NCBI RefSeq assembly: GCF_022965805.1
Contig: NC_133106.1
Coordinates: 30,679,913 to 30,743,912, forward strand
DNA length: 64,000 nt
Origin: Primulina eburnea
Lineage: Eukaryota > Streptophyta > Magnoliopsida > Lamiales > Gesneriaceae
Direction of reading: 5' to 3'
Shown: positions 9,301-23,477 of the stretch, piece by piece
How positions within the stretch are numbered: the first letter of the stretch is position 1
Layout of the letters: every line of letters starts with the position of its first letter
Notes under the pieces: generated by a model
Seen by the model: only the letters and a program-made list of their open reading frames with translations
Databases searched by the model: none
Told to the model about the DNA's origin: nothing
Position numbers and translations under genes: made by a program

Positions 9301-12300
9301 CCTTTTTTGTATGCATTTTTTCCTGTCTCCCTCTCTCTCTCGCTAAAGTTTCTTGCTTTCTGTGTTCCCCTTAATGGAGAGGGGAGAGAGAGTGGCCCAG
9401 CAAATCGAAATCTAAAATATTTTTGTTAAGTTTGATGAGGATCTGAGGTTCTTCAATGGAGTTACCGAACCAATCACTTCAATGTTTCATTTGACAGTTA
9501 TTAGTATTCTTTTGTTTCATGTGTTAATATGTTTTCTTCTTCCTATTTTTGTTTGGCCTTCTTTAGAGTTGTGCATATAGTGGAAAAGCCTCTGAATTGG
9601 GCACGATCTTGACTTCTTATTTTCTGGGAAATACTGTTGGATGATTCAATTTTTATGAAGGGTTCTTGACGAAAGGTGTTTACAGGATGTGGGTCTGAGG
9701 TAATTATGTATCTCTTTTATTTAGTTTTAATGTTTTTGTGCAGAGATTTACTTGGTTCCGACTATGGTTTAAAGAAACAGAATTTATATTTCATTCGGAG
9801 TTGTGATTTATTATGATTAAAAACCCTGGTTAATAATAAAGCATCTGATTTGTTCCAATAGATATATTCGTTGCAAATAATGATTCATTTGCTAGTTTTT
9901 GTTTATTATTCAATACATATTTATAGAGAACAGATACTGTAATAGTTTTATTCAATCTTGTCAAATAAATGACCGGTCTTCCTTTTCTTTTGTTACCTAC
10001 TCTCAGCTCCATGTATGTTTGCTATTCGTGATTGTTGTCAAAATATGCATTTGAGTTCTGTATATTATCGGTTTCATTGGCGAGAATGATTGGATTTTGT
10101 GGATTTACTTCAAGGGATTGATGCTCGTGTATTTTGAGGTGTTCATTGAAGTTTCAATGATTACTTCTTGTGGTATTTGGTTTTGACGTATGAGTATTTG
10201 TTTAGGATCTGGTTCGTATGTGTTAGTGTAGACAGCGCAATTTCGTGCAATTTTGGCTTGTAAATATTTTCCCTTTACTAATCTTGTTGGTTAGTCTGAT
10301 TTTCGGTGAAGCGTGTGAAGACATAAATGTGGCCATGTTATGTATATTGCTTCAGTTATCATGGTTTCTCCAAGTACGAAGTGAAGTTACTTCATCAAAG
10401 AAGGCTATTTTGTGACATGCTTTGCCAAGTATGGGTATTATTTTTGCGCCACATAATTCCGTTCTCCTAGCGGGAGAATGACCTCATACACATTTGTAAT
10501 TCTAAGGCTTGCAACACTGTTATTTAGTTGTTGGGCAATATTGATAGCCCAAATTTGTGATATATCAATTATTTGGTTGGGTTTTCTCCAAGTGTGAGAT
10601 ATTGCATTACATTTGTCGTGGGAGAATCACAAATTTCATTTGAGATTTTCCTCAAAAGGTATTTCTTCACCTCACAGAACCATTAGATTGCTGTGATGCA
10701 ATGTCCGTGGATTTTCATAGTCGACATCTCATAAATGTAATGTCGATTTAAGCTGTCATTTATATTTTGTGATGTAATATGATTCTCATGAACCCTAGAC
10801 ATCATTTAAGGCGTTATACATGTGTTCATATGATTGTCATTTGCTTACAAACAACTTATACTTATCTATGATCTCGTAATTCCATCAAGGCTACTTAAAC
10901 CAATGATAATGGGTTAGTATGTGCAATGTGCTTCCCATTTGACTCCCTTGTCCCAGCATTGCTCCCCTGTGCTTATACAAGAAAAGATTCTTGTATTTAT
11001 TGCTAAATCTAGACAAAGTTTATTCATCTTATTTATTCATTCATATATAAATCAGCGATGAAATAGCGAGGAAAATAATATTCTTTTCGTATTTCCTGGG
11101 AGAACTCAGAGCATGGTCTTGATCCGATAAAATTCGTGATTCCCCCTTTCATTTGATTTATATTCCTCTCTCTAAAGAAAGTAGCCATGTATGCTCAAAG
11201 GTTCATTCTTGCATAACACTACCACACCATTCTATATATATAAAATGATAGATTGAGTTGTTGTTTGAATTATGTGAGATATTTAATGTAATGTTTCTAC
11301 ATTTGTCCTGTTTTATTACACAATTTGTTTATATTGCATAAGTATAACCATGAAATTCGATGCAGACTTTCCCGGATTCCAGGAACAAAAATTCTGGATT
11401 TGTACTCTATGCCATGAATATCTGATATAATGTGGTTTAAGTCACATTGATTGACCTTTATAACATTTGAATTTATTATTACGGCAACGACAATGCAGTT
11501 ATTTCATGTCTGTCAGTATAGTATGTATTGTTCACTTGATTGTGCGAATCGAAAAATAGCACATGATTGTCTCAATTTGCATTTATAGCCTGTAAGCTGA
11601 GTGTCTTTCCCTCCTCATAATTTTCTTTTGTTTCATTTTGGTTCCAGCTCATTTGATGTTTCTTACAATTTCACGAAAATTGATCTGCCTTTGATAATTG
11701 ACGCACCGCACCATCTTGGTGCAGGTCAGAAGCCCAAATAGGAAGTTTGTGGTTTTGATTTCATTGTTTTGGTTGTTTTAATTTTATATATACATTGTCA
11801 AACAATTGTGACTAGAAAGCATTCCTCCTTTTGTATGGTGGGATTTTCAATTTCAGAGAAAAATAGATTACTGAGTATTTGATTTTCTGGTTAGTGCCAT
11901 GTTTGAGGTGTCACCTTCAAGTTGAGAAATTACTTCACATGCATTTAATTAGAAAGTTTTTAATTGGGAAACAGATTGTCTTCCTTGGTTTAACAGCCTT
12001 GGCTTCATGTTTGTCATACCGTAGCATGCAAATTCATTAAGTTTTGGAAGTTCAAGCTGGATGGTCAGTTGCCTTTTCGTTCCATGTTTAAATTTTGCTC
12101 TGTTGCGCTTCACTGTCGAAGTCTTGTTCTCAGTACATCGAGTGCGTCAAACCCACTGTACTCGTAAAGACTAATTGAATGGCATTTATTTCTGGTTTCA
12201 TAAGTAAATTTACATTTTAAGCAGTTTGATAATTTCAGTGAATTAGAAAATAACGGGGCAGTAATTCTGGTTTCATAAACGCGAATGTGGGAATGAAAAT

Positions 12301-12318
12301 TAATGTTCTATTGCAGGA
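9301..12318 (+). other. probable 5' UTR with a long leader intron of the DUF863 gene
   Basis: No coding exon was found here. A candidate donor at 9700 (CTGAG/GTAATTATG) and an acceptor at 12316 (TTCTATTGCAG/GA), two bases before the ATG, would give a leader intron of about 2.6 kb. The acceptor is good, with a polypyrimidine tract. The donor is one of several possibilities. Transcript data would decide. Confidence 0.35.
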
Positions 12319-15300
12319 ATGGGAACAAAAGTACAGTACAAAAACTGCTTGCCAGGATATTACTCCATGAGAGACCTTAATGAGGATTCTAGCAGTAGTA
12401 GTTGGCCTTTATTTTACGGAGACAATACAGTAACAAATGGGCAGTATTTCAATGGATACACTCCGAGGACTACAATAGATGATCATCCACGGTATGAAAA
12501 GGATGCGTTGAAGCGGAAAATGCTTGAACACGAGACAGTTTTTAGAAATCAGGTAACAAGATTGGAGTTGTATGTTATACCCATTTATCAATAGTTCTTT
12601 GAGTGAATTTGGCACACTTTATCCTTTCTAAATTGTTTTTTATTTGGCATCCAGGTACATGAACTCCACCGACTATATAGAATTCAAAGAGACATGATGG
12701 AAGAAATAAAAAGGAAAGAATTTCATCTACAAGCTTCAATAGAGCCATCATCATCATCAAGTCTTCGAGGGTCTCAAAAGCCATCAGAAGATGCTCGAAA
12801 ATGGCATATGATAGGCTTTCCTACGACAAATTCTGCTTACGGTAGAACAACTATTTTGGGTGTCGAGGTTGCTAATTCTCCCATGAGTTGTACTATTGGT
12901 AACGACACTCAGCCCAGTCAGTTTCCATTCAAGAATGGGTCTTCTTCAAAGGATCATGAAGGATTGGATTCAAGACCTTTGAAAGTGAGGAAGAAGCTCT
13001 TTGATCTTCATCGTCCGGCAGAAGAGTATGAAGATACTGAAGAAGGGGGACACTTTGAGCACAATTCAACAACTTCAGCAAAAAGTAGCATGAAGTTAAT
13101 CCTCGACAGTCAAGCTGGTGTAAAGATTCCAATAAATGCTTCAACTTCCAATGGTCGTTTTAGGGGCTCGATTGGGTTGGCTGACTTGAATGAACCCTTT
13201 CAGTATGAAGAATCAATGGCTCCATCACATTTTGATTTCCACGGTTGTCATTCCAGTAATGGAGACACTAAACGGATGAATCAGTCTGCTAAATCAAGTG
13301 CTGGACATCTAGGAGCAATCCAGGATAAATTTTTGTTAAACTCGTCTTTTGGAAGTAAAGTTAACGAGAAGGACTTCTATGAAGCAGGTAAATGTTTGAT
13401 AAAGGTTCTTTTTATTTTTCAAAATGATCCATCCTTGTCCTTGTCAATTGTGTAAGTTAAACTCCATTATTGTGTGAATTTATTTAAGCTGGTTGGAGAA
13501 GTTTCTTTACTTGCTACTTCCCTGCAGGACTACCAAGTAAATTGGGAGTAACATTTGAAATTAGTATATCAGTCATGTGAAACAACTCTGTCACAGTAAC
13601 CTTCTTGTTGTTTGGGATTTTCATGCAACTATTGTCATATTATTTATTGTTAATATAATATTAATTAAGGTACTTTCTTTTTCAATCTTTCAGGATTCGA
13701 CAAAAGCTACCTCAGTTCTATGAGTCAAGCACCGCGACAAGATAAGTTTCCTATGCTTAACCAGGTTAATCATCCTTCTGGATTATTTCCATCTGTTTGT
13801 AGTAGACAAGATCTTTGGAGAGACAATCCTCACCATGGTGCAGATTTTTCAGAAAACAGTCGTGATCTCTCTCACACATTCTTTGGTTCCCCTTCTTTTA
13901 CCAATTCACGGACACATTCCGCCTCATCTTTGGTGAAGTCAAAAAATGGCTTTGCCCAAAAGTTAACTACATTTGAACCCCCTTTCAATTCAGCTGCGGC
14001 AGTGGATAGAGGTTTTCAGTCATTTTCTCAGACTCGGGATGAGCCTTTTTTTGGAGGAAAGTGGCGAGTTGATGCAAGTTCTAGATTGAATCCAGGTTTA
14101 GAGAGTGAAGGAAAATTAGTAAATGGATTTTACCATGGGTCTGCCTTAGGATTCAAAGAAACACAAGCTCTCTTGCCGTTGGCTGGCTTTGATTCTCTCA
14201 AATATAGTAAGGATGATAAAGTAGTATCTGACCGCTCGACTAATCATGGATTTGGGACTTTTGAAAAACGTGAATCGTATCATGAAGATTCAAAGCCTGC
14301 ACTAGATATTAACTTGAATGAGGTGGTTTCAAGCTCACCAAATGAGATAGTGATCGTGGAAGATCTCAATTTGACTCATGGAAAGATTAAACCGGAATAT
14401 CATCTGCCGGCATTGCCTTGGCTTCGACCTAAGCCAGCTAATGGCAATAAAAGATGCTCGAGTTATGTTCCGGATTCTTCCAATCAATTGTGTCATAGCC
14501 GTGAAACAATTGGAGATCTTCATCAAACGGTCACAACAACAGATACGTTGGCTCCAAGTGATTGTCGAGTTACCGAGAAGAACTTGAACGCCGAGACTCA
14601 AAATGTTAAGAAAATTCTCGGGTTTCCCATTTTTGCAACGATTTCTCCAAAAGAGGAGCCGATATCCCGTGTTTCCGCATCTACTATTGTCAATTATGCT
14701 GCAATCGTCAGCACCAAAAGGGTGAACAGAATAATTGATATTAATGTAGAGTGTGAGCCAGATGAGCAGATAGCTGATGAGGAACCGACTGTGGAAAAAC
14801 CAACAAAAAACACATGCTACATTGATTTGAACTCCTTTGTTAGTGATTGTGAAGACCCTCCTGTGCCCTCGTTTGAAAGCAAGACTAACAGTGTCAAGGT
14901 AACTTTGGAGATAGATTTAGAAGCTCCCGTTTTACTTGAGAGCGAGGATGATGACGCAGAGGCCGAAAAAAAGGTGCCAGAAGATGTATCATTTCCAGTA
15001 TCAGAAAGTAATGCTGAACCTATTCACGATGAAGTTCTTCAAAATGCAGCAGATGCAATGCTTTCCATATCATCTTCTTGTCCACGTGTCAATGTATCCG
15101 AAGCTTCCTTGGCTGAGTCGCTCCTCTGGTTTGTAAATGCCATGATATTATGCGCAGTTGAACTCGAACATGTATCCGGTAAGGAATTGCGAGCTGGAGT
15201 TGCCTTCCCACAGCAAGAGTTATCCAAGGAGACCGATGAATTCGAAGAGATGACATTGCAACTACTGGAAACTAAAAAAGAAGACCACACGCCTAAGCTC

Positions 15301-15750
15301 TTCGTACCCGAAGTGCAAATAGAGAAAGATGAGGGGACCAGCCACATGTTGGCAACTAGATCACGAAGGGGTCATTCGAGGCGAGGAAGGCAGCGGAAGG
15401 ATTTCCAGCGGGACACACTTCCTGGTCTAACATCATTGTCAAGGCATGAAGTGACTGAGGATCTTCAAACTTTTGGAGGGATAATGAAAGCCACAGGCCA
15501 TCAGTGGAATCCAGGATTGACACGAAGAAACGGGACCAGAAACAGTGGTGCTAGAGGGAGGCGACGCTTGGTAGTTGAAACTGTCACTACACCCGTTCCA
15601 AGCGCGGTTTGTGCTCCATTGATGCCCCAACTGAATGACATTGAATCTGGTTTGGAGGATAGGAGCCTAACCGGGTGGGGAAAGACGACAAGACGCCCCC
15701 GAAGACAGAGATTTCCGGCAGGCAATACCCCTACTGTTACATCAGCATAA
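12319..15750 (+). CDS. plant DUF863 family protein, 3 coding exons, 1007 aa
   Basis: Coding exons are 12319-12552, 12655-13387 and 13694-15750. Phases join exactly (234+733+2057 = 3024 nt). The start MGTKVQYK, then LPGYYSMRDLNED, is the usual N-terminus of this plant family. A short coiled segment VHELHRLYRIQRDMM (residues 79-93) follows across the first intron. The rest is low in structure and carries spaced DLN/DIN motifs: LADLNEP (253-259), DINLNE (527), DINVE (671), YIDLNS (699) and EIDLEAP (729). These recall EAR-type repression motifs, but this is my inference. The C-terminus has Arg-rich patches (RSRRGHSRRGRQRK) that could be nuclear signals. Molecular function of DUF863 proteins is not known to me. 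The gene is tail-to-tail with the GDAP2-like gene. Confidence 0.93.
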
Positions 15751-17459
15751 TAATGAGAAGAGGCCCTGGTTTCTTGATTATGGAGACATCCTGGTGGGTG
15801 CATGTCTTCGATAATTTCAAGATTAAGGTTGTTTGTCCTGTAAATGTCATCGCAGATCATAATTTGAGTCTTTCTTCATTGCTCACTTTGGTTTACCTAC
15901 TTGTATAATTTAGATATGAAGTTAACTCATTTCATCTTCGAGAATATATATATATACACATCATTGTTTTCAATACAAGCCGTCTGTATTCCCATGGCCA
16001 GCAAGTAGGAGGTGTTTATTTTGGTTTGGTTTTTCGTTTTTGGGTTATCTAAATGTCTAATCTGATACCAGAACTGTTTTTATTTTGATTCGATTTGTTT
16101 GGATTTTCATAATATGGTTCCGTTTTTTGTCCAGTGCATAAATTGAATAAAAGATCTAGTTGTTTTAAAATACTAATTAATATTGGATTGTTCTAAAGCT
16201 TAAAGAATCCTTTCAAAACCTTTAGAAGAATCAAATTTTAAAAATTTAGAAGTAATAAAAATAGAGCAAAAACTTGTGTAAACGGTCTCACGTATTTTGT
16301 GAAACGGATCTCATCCATGAAAAAATATTATTTTTTATGTTGAGAGTATTATTTTTTGTTGTGAATATCGATAGGGTTAACTCGTCTCACAGATAAAGAT
16401 TCGTGAAATCGTCTCACAAAAAACCTACTCTAAAAATAAAATACAAATCTTCAAACAGATAGCAACACTTTTTTTTGGGGGAGCAAACAGCATCTTGGAT
16501 TCATTCCTGATCGAGAAGAGTGGAAAATTGAGAAAAGTAGAGATAAAAAAACAAGGGAAGTGAACAGAATAGATGAGGGGAGTTTCAAAACATTAAATAT
16601 TTGTTTATTTAAGTGGAGACTTTGACACGTTTGGGTTTAATGATACAATAAAAAAATGAAGAATTTAATTTTTTTTGGCTTTTCGGCTCTTGAAAAAACA
16701 AAAATTGAACAGAAAACCGAATTTTTTATGCACTCAAAACCGAAATTGTTCAAATAATCGATAAACCAAACAGGAAAACCAAAAATTTTCTCGGTTCTCT
16801 CCATTTTTTTAGTTCTAGGTTGTCACCGAAAGTCGAACACTTCTAGCAGGAAGCACGATGGCCAACCTTAGGGAGATCTTCATACCAAAAACACCAATAA
16901 TATCAACTACAAAAAACTTGCTCTGGTGAGAAAAAACATTGAACCACTTCGCGTAATATAAATTTTCAAACGAGTCAATGCTTGATTAAACATAGATCCT
17001 ATATCTCCATATATAACCAAATTGAATAAAAAATACATTTAAATAATAATTATTGTTGTTAAATTTATCAGATCAGTATTGAATATTTTGGACCATTTTC
17101 ACATATTTATACACTGACAATTCAGTTGATTCCATGGTTGATTATATTAGATTATATTAATAATCATACCCTGAATTTTTTACAGGCTCCAGCTTTGAGC
17201 TAATAAACAATAAAAAATAGACAAAAAAAGAGAATATTTTAAACAATATCAGATGAAAAAACAGGGATGTTACATAAATGACAGCAAAAAATTTATTCGA
17301 TATACAAAAAAGCATACCTAAAAATAGATACAGAAAATGCTGAAACAAAATACAAACCTGAATTGCAAATGAATCAAAGAAAAACACAATCTTGCTAACT
17401 TTTTTTTTGTCTTCCCCAGAGCTGAATTTAAAGTGACAGTGATGTAATGTAACGTACGT
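15751..17459. other. intergenic between convergent genes, with transposon remnants
   Basis: The 3' UTR of the DUF863 gene occupies the first few hundred bases. TAGGAGGTGTT with a GGTTTGGTTTTTCG run at 16006-16050 and a matching inverted AACCAAAAATTTTCTCGG...GAACACTTCTA at 16780-16845 suggest the two ends of a decayed non-autonomous DNA transposon about 840 bp long, without a clear target duplication. A GAGACGGTCTC repeat sits inside it. No gene is seen. Confidence 0.5.
16275..16423 (+). repeat. GAGACGGTCTC-ended short inverted-repeat element, copy 1
   Basis: The copy starts TGTGTAAACGGTCTCACG and ends CGTGAAATCGTCTCACA. Inside are the shared blocks TCCATGAAAAAATATTA, GAATATCGATAGGGTTAA and CTCGTCTCACAGATAAAG. 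The same arrangement occurs at 24279, 33549, 41405 and 53891. It is non-coding and has MITE size. Confidence 0.75.
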
Positions 17460-20400
17460 TTATGGCCGTTGATAGACATATTTTGTTCTTGGATCCACAA
17501 TGACACCCTTTCCTCCATTCACTTCTAAATCATGCCTGCATCAGATTTTACATGAAAAAACTTTCTAGGATTCATGATTTTCATGAAATGGGATGGGACT
17601 CAATAAATTGACGATCCATGACTTGCACCCTTTGAATATATATGGCCTCAGCAAAACTATAATGGCTCATCGTAACAGAAATTTTTTAAATGAAACCAAC
17701 AACACGAAGGCATCAACTTAAAGGCATGGAAACTCACTGAAACACAAAATCTGGAATGGTCAATTGTTCACGTGGAACGTATCTGAATAGCTGCAGAAGA
17801 CGATCAACATAGACTACCTTCTTCCACACCTAAAAGAGTCGATTACAACTTCATAAGCTCCAAAAGGAGTACATCATATTTGCAACGAGTCGTAATCTAG
17901 TAAAAAGTGGAAAAGGATTGATTTTAAGGCCTACCACGTTATCTACCATCAACTCCAAACCAAATATAGCAGCTTTCAACCCAAAGGTTGGATGAAGGAC
18001 ATATATTGCCTATATGATAGAAACAGACATTAGTTCACAAGTGTGTCAAATCAGCATGAAAAATTGTAGGATTCTTATAGCTAATGGTAAAAGCGCAACT
18101 CACGTCTTCCTAAATCGTACGCCAACACAAACATATGTTTTTTTAGTTACTACACAACTACACAGTATATTAGAGATAATGTTTGTTCGCTAAACAAAAA
18201 AATTAAATTAGGGGTAGAGAGAAAAGAAGAAGACTAATCCCACGTACATGAAGATTACGCTGGTGTTTCCGACCAAGTATTTGCTCTAATCTCTTCATCC
18301 ATCCCAAATCTGGTTGCCTGTAACTCAAATCAGAAAAAAAAAATGAAGAGAAGCCAGAATCAATGACATTGGGTTTTGGTGGAAACTGGTTTAGTAACAT
18401 GCAGAATTGTGCAAATTCCTAACAACCTCAATAGAGAAGTTAGTATTCCCAGGGATACAAAGTTTGAAGCGAAGTCATAACAAGAAGATTTTAGGCACGG
18501 TGTTGCAACCTTAATGGAGCATATGTACAAAGCTTTTTAGTGGCCACCAAAAGTTTAAGGAAATGGTTCCATCAAAGTCAGTTGTTCTGCCTATTTTGTT
18601 GAGAGACCAAACACTTCTCGAAATGAGAGAGGTTGCAGATACGATCCTGCCTAAACCCCTTTCCCATTCGAGAAAATAAAATTAGAGTTGTTTCCAAATT
18701 GAATAAACGAATCAAAGCAACGTATAGATTTTAAATTAAAGAAGTAATAAATCGGTATGAGCTACAGTGAGCTTATGCAAAGAACATAAAATGGTGAAGA
18801 AAGTACCCACGTCTGCAAAGATGCCGCAGAGTGGAAATAAACTATGGTGTAAGGCTTCTGTATTAAGGGCTCTAACTCCTGAAAATGCAAATGAAGCATA
18901 CAATATAAAACTTCGAAAGTGATAAGCATAGATCCAACAATTCAAGGAAATATAGGAACACAGATTTGAGACAATACACTTCATGAGCACATAATACTTC
19001 AAAGTTATAACAAAACTAACTAAAAACAGTTGCTACTTGTTCACCTTTACGACATACAGCACAAACCGCTCTAGATCAAGACATCTAAGTAGAAAATGTG
19101 CTCCAACAACCACCATCACTGGATGGCCTTCGCTATCAACGCCACCTCGGTAACTGAAATAAAGTTGAAAGTGGCATATTAAGATCATGGTGTTGATAGA
19201 GTGAGTCATAATTTGTGTTACATAACCAGACCGATAAATTTATTATCAGCCCATATTATACAAGTCTAGTTCTTAATTAATGTGAATCCATCACAAGCTG
19301 ATGATTTAATGACAACCAAACACAGGCAGAATCAACATTGAACAGAGGCACATATCTAGTTTATCATATTCATTCAATTTTTTTAAAAAAACTGCTCTGT
19401 GTAGACCATGAAAATATGAGACAAAATCCGCATGCAGTAACTCCATGACAGCCTCTGATAAGGAGGCCAAAGAAAACACAGCATATGCACATCAGCATCT
19501 CATATGCCAACTTTTTACAATCACTTACACAATTTTCATTTCGGCAATTTCAGAAAGATTGAGTGAATTGGCTTTTGCTAGATATCTAGAATGAAGAGAA
19601 TATTCTTCAGCAGCAGACAAGGGATGACCCCCAAGATCACCATATCCAAGCATTTTTGCAAAATTCCAACCACTTCGTGCCTGTGATGCCTTTTGCCACT
19701 GTTCTCTGCGTCTCTGATCTGGATCTTTTATCAAGGACATAAAGGCAGGGTCTAAATATGAGTCCAAGTACGACGAGTCCCTGTTTTCAAAATAGCTTTT
19801 AGCATAATCCACGAATGACAAAGCAAAAGCCAAGCCTCTTAACCACAGGACAAAAAAAAGAAGCTGGCTTCTGAACAATTGGAATACAATAGTTAAAGGT
19901 TTCCATAAGATGCATAAAAGACAAAAATCAAATACTGAATACACATAATGTATTTAATGTACATGCAGGATCCTAAAATCATGGAATCTTGAGAAATTTA
20001 TTGAAAAGAACATCATAAACTAGATAGATAGCATCCTCGCAACACATATGTGATAATATCAACAAGCAGAGAAATTACCAAAAAAGTGATTTTACGAAAC
20101 AAGAAAGATGTTAATGTGCAAGAAGGTAATAAGAAAGTTTCTAAAAATCTGAGCAATATGAATAAGCTGAGACACAGACCAGAACTAAATGGGGAATTTT
20201 TTTCTTTTAGAAAACTACAAATGACTTTAAAAACTCAAGCATGTTTTTTTTTTGCATGAGCACACCAGTGAGACAACGAAGGGAGTGGAAGAAGTTACTC
20301 ACTGTCTAGCCATTCCAATACCACTGACTGGAAGATCAGTTGAGATTTGCGCAGAAGTTGGACCACTCTTCCTCAAATTGGGTAAAGGTTTGATTCTGAT

Positions 20401-23400
20401 TTTGCGTTCATCGATGACTGTTTCACCATTTTCATCTCCAACATCTGCCGGAAGCTTTGAAATAGCTATTTCCGCCTCGTGTTTATCTCGTGGAAAGTAT
20501 AGTGGAAGCAATCTACATTAATAAGTAACAAATGATTCCAAATTCAAAGCATTAAGAATCTTGAACTAAAAGACAAGATTTTCGTCAGCTAAAAATAAAA
20601 TATGCATCACTAGATCTGACAAAGTGAGAGTTCCATCTATTAACCTCTTATATATCTCTGTATCAGACGCTGTTGTAGTACAAAATACAACTGCATGGAT
20701 TTTGTCCTTCTGTTTCTCAATAAATCGTCTCACAGTTCCTAGCCAAAGAGAACAAAAGTTGGTCACAGCAAAACATATAAGAACGAAACAGCATGTCAAA
20801 AGAATGCTCACAAACATAAACTGAACGTCAAGACATATGTCAACGTAACAAAAATAGAAAGGTAGAAAGCACACACAGAAAAATCTAAAAGAGATTTTAA
20901 TAGAAGTGATGAAATATTGGGAAGAAAAGAAAGGATACTCACGTATTGCCACATGAGCTGCCGGTTCTCGAGGATAACTTTTGGTTTCCGTATAAATACA
21001 CCCCATAGCAATGCTATATTCATAATATAAAAGAACTTAAACCAAGAAAATAAAATTACTAATTGCAATGTCTGGAGATTGAACTACCTCTGAAGTCCAT
21101 TTTCAATGAGAAGTTCAAGACAAGAGCGGTAGCAATGACTCAAAGCATTTTCTGCAGCTGTATGATATTTTACAGCATACTTGGGACCAACGGTATGTAT
21201 CACCCTCCTGCATATCACGTGCAACTACACTGTTGAGTAAGAAGTTGGCAATTAATTTTAACGATGAAATCCAAAGAAGCGCCAGAGCAGTATAACATGG
21301 AAAAAGATTAATTCCCCATCTTATGCACCTCAAATTTCCAAAGTTTAAGATGTAACTACAAGAGTGGAAAACAAGAAAAATGCAGTAAAAAACTTCAAAC
21401 TTTTCATATCATGATACAACTTCCATCTATACCTAAAGAGACAGTGACTTCAACAGGGAAATGTACATGCTTATCCACATAATAAACTAATATTCAAGTA
21501 CGACCAATTTCCAAATGAATTATGTACACCATAATAAAAGGAGATGCCTATTGGTAAAAAATTATTCATCCAGATTTTGATAGAGAAGCGCAGCCAATTT
21601 CTTCATTACTTAATGGCATCTGCAATCACCACCAGGCTTGGGAATATTTTTCATTCGTATTCAGAAGGTTCAAATCCCACAGAGTATAAGTGCGGCCATA
21701 TGATGAGGACTGTGAAAGATAAATTACAATCTTAACACAAGGTATAATATCTGAGAACAATATTCCAACATAATCACCTTGCTGGAAGGTCATACGCATT
21801 AGTAACTTTTGCCATCCCTGTTCGGCAGCCACCCTGCGAAGGTAAAAATAATCACCATGAGTTTGTATTTGTACATAATAAACTTTTCCAAATTTCCCAT
21901 CACCTGAAACTTGAGTTTCACCAGATGTACCCTGTACCCATTTCAATAGAAAATACCCAAATAGCATGTAAAAAACTGCCATGATCCAAACCAGACAAAA
22001 ATCCTTAATATTGAATTCTACAAAGAAAGCAATGGCTGCCCTCCAAGAATATAAATTATAACCTTATTGTGATTAGACATGTCTAATAATTTAAAGTCGA
22101 CAAAGTTATGCAAAACATTTTGGACATTCTAGTATTAGGGTACATGGTCTGCCCCTGGACATGTCCATATCATGAATAACTTTGACCAAAAACCAAAAGG
22201 TTTTGGATTAGATTTCATGCTAATGTCAAACACATGTATTTAGTGCAGGACATATATGATAGTCGAGGAAATTCTCTATGATACTAAAACAACATAAAAT
22301 ATAATTACAATGCACGTCTTTTCCAAAAAAAAAAGTCCTCACAAAATGATTTCATTAACATTAAATGTGCTGATGCACAATTATAGATAATTCAGTATGG
22401 CTTACTAATGAAGCACATTCTTCTGCGAGACCGGGTCCAGCTGCGGCATGCAAACCAGGGCTGCTGTGTGCTTCATCTAGGTTCTGTATTACATCCATAA
22501 AACATGTAGTTGGTGGGAGGAAATCCAACTGAAATGCAATCGAGAAAGAAACATCCAATGGCATAGGTGTAAAGTCTCAAGTCTCAAATACCTACTTAAA
22601 CAGAAAAGAAGTAACTTAGGTAATCGTGAAGACAACTGTATCACATCCATTAAATAAAACGGATTCCACAGCTTTTAAGGTTCAATAGGGATGGCCACAT
22701 GGGTAAGCAGTGGTAGAACGGTAAAAGTCACAAATTTATAAGTTTGGTGTGAAAAAATTTCTTAAATGACAGTCAGTCGATATTATCTACAGGTTAAGCA
22801 GGAAAGTTATTGCATATTAAGATCACTTCGCAGATATAGATGTAATCATGATTTGGAAAAGGGGAACACATGGTGAGAATATTCATTACCATTTATCCTA
22901 GAGGACTAATAATGTGATTATGAGACCATCCCCTAACTGCAGGACCAGTAACATAATTACCAAAGCAGTTATACATACAGATAAGCAAACACTAAATAAA
23001 CATCGAAGTACAGTCGCTAGTTCTCACAAACACAAGTACACAAATAAGCTGGCCAATGACTATTCCAAAGTTGGATGAACAAGAATGGAAATATCATACA
23101 TTCCAAAACAACAATTTTGGGTCACCATCCGAAGGAACTGTCACATCATGAAGTTCCCAATGACAGATATAAAGAGTTACCGTCATAAAGAATCAATCAC
23201 TCACCTCGTTGGACGAATTAATTACAGCTTCCACCTCGAGATTCCAAGGGTTTCCCCTCCAGAGATATATCTTTGAGTTGATTTCCTGATCCACGGGAAA
23301 TCTAGTTACTATCCCATTTCCACCATTCTCTCCCTCAGTGGCAGATGTTAAAGGGTCCGCAAAACATGAATTAGAAAAAGCAGGATCTTCATTCTCATAT

Positions 23401-23477
23401 GAGCATCGATATTCAGAATCACTCCAGCGTGGAACTTGATCTAGTGTCACCACAGAATCCACATTATCCGTTGGCAT
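17460..23477 (-). CDS. macro domain plus CRAL-TRIO (Sec14-like) protein, GDAP2 homologue, 14 exons
   Basis: Exons, 5' to 3': 23205-23477, 22406-22483, 21778-21833, 21088-21207, 20943-21013, 20645-20738, 20303-20512, 19529-19780, 19045-19153, 18811-18878, 18248-18317, 17935-18009, 17738-17829, 17460-17535. All junctions are GT-AG and phases are continuous. Counting from the family's usual start the protein has 560 residues; from the first in-frame ATG it has 547. The macro domain (about residues 81-250) shows WRGNPWNLEVEAVINSSNE, GLHAAAGPGLAEEC, RRVIHTVGPKY and VAIRTVRRFIE, the fold that binds ADP-ribose. The CRAL-TRIO lipid-binding domain (about 400-545) shows VVVGAHFLLRCLDLERFVLY, LHAIYVLHPTFGLK and VPREQLTIPDF. 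It matches plant GDAP2-type proteins. The codon at 23514-23516, where the family starts, is GTG and not ATG. An in-frame TAA lies just upstream. Confidence 0.95.

Noticed and set aside
12929..13144. Antisense ORFs across the DUF863 exons
   Set aside because: Shadows of the plus-strand coding sequence.
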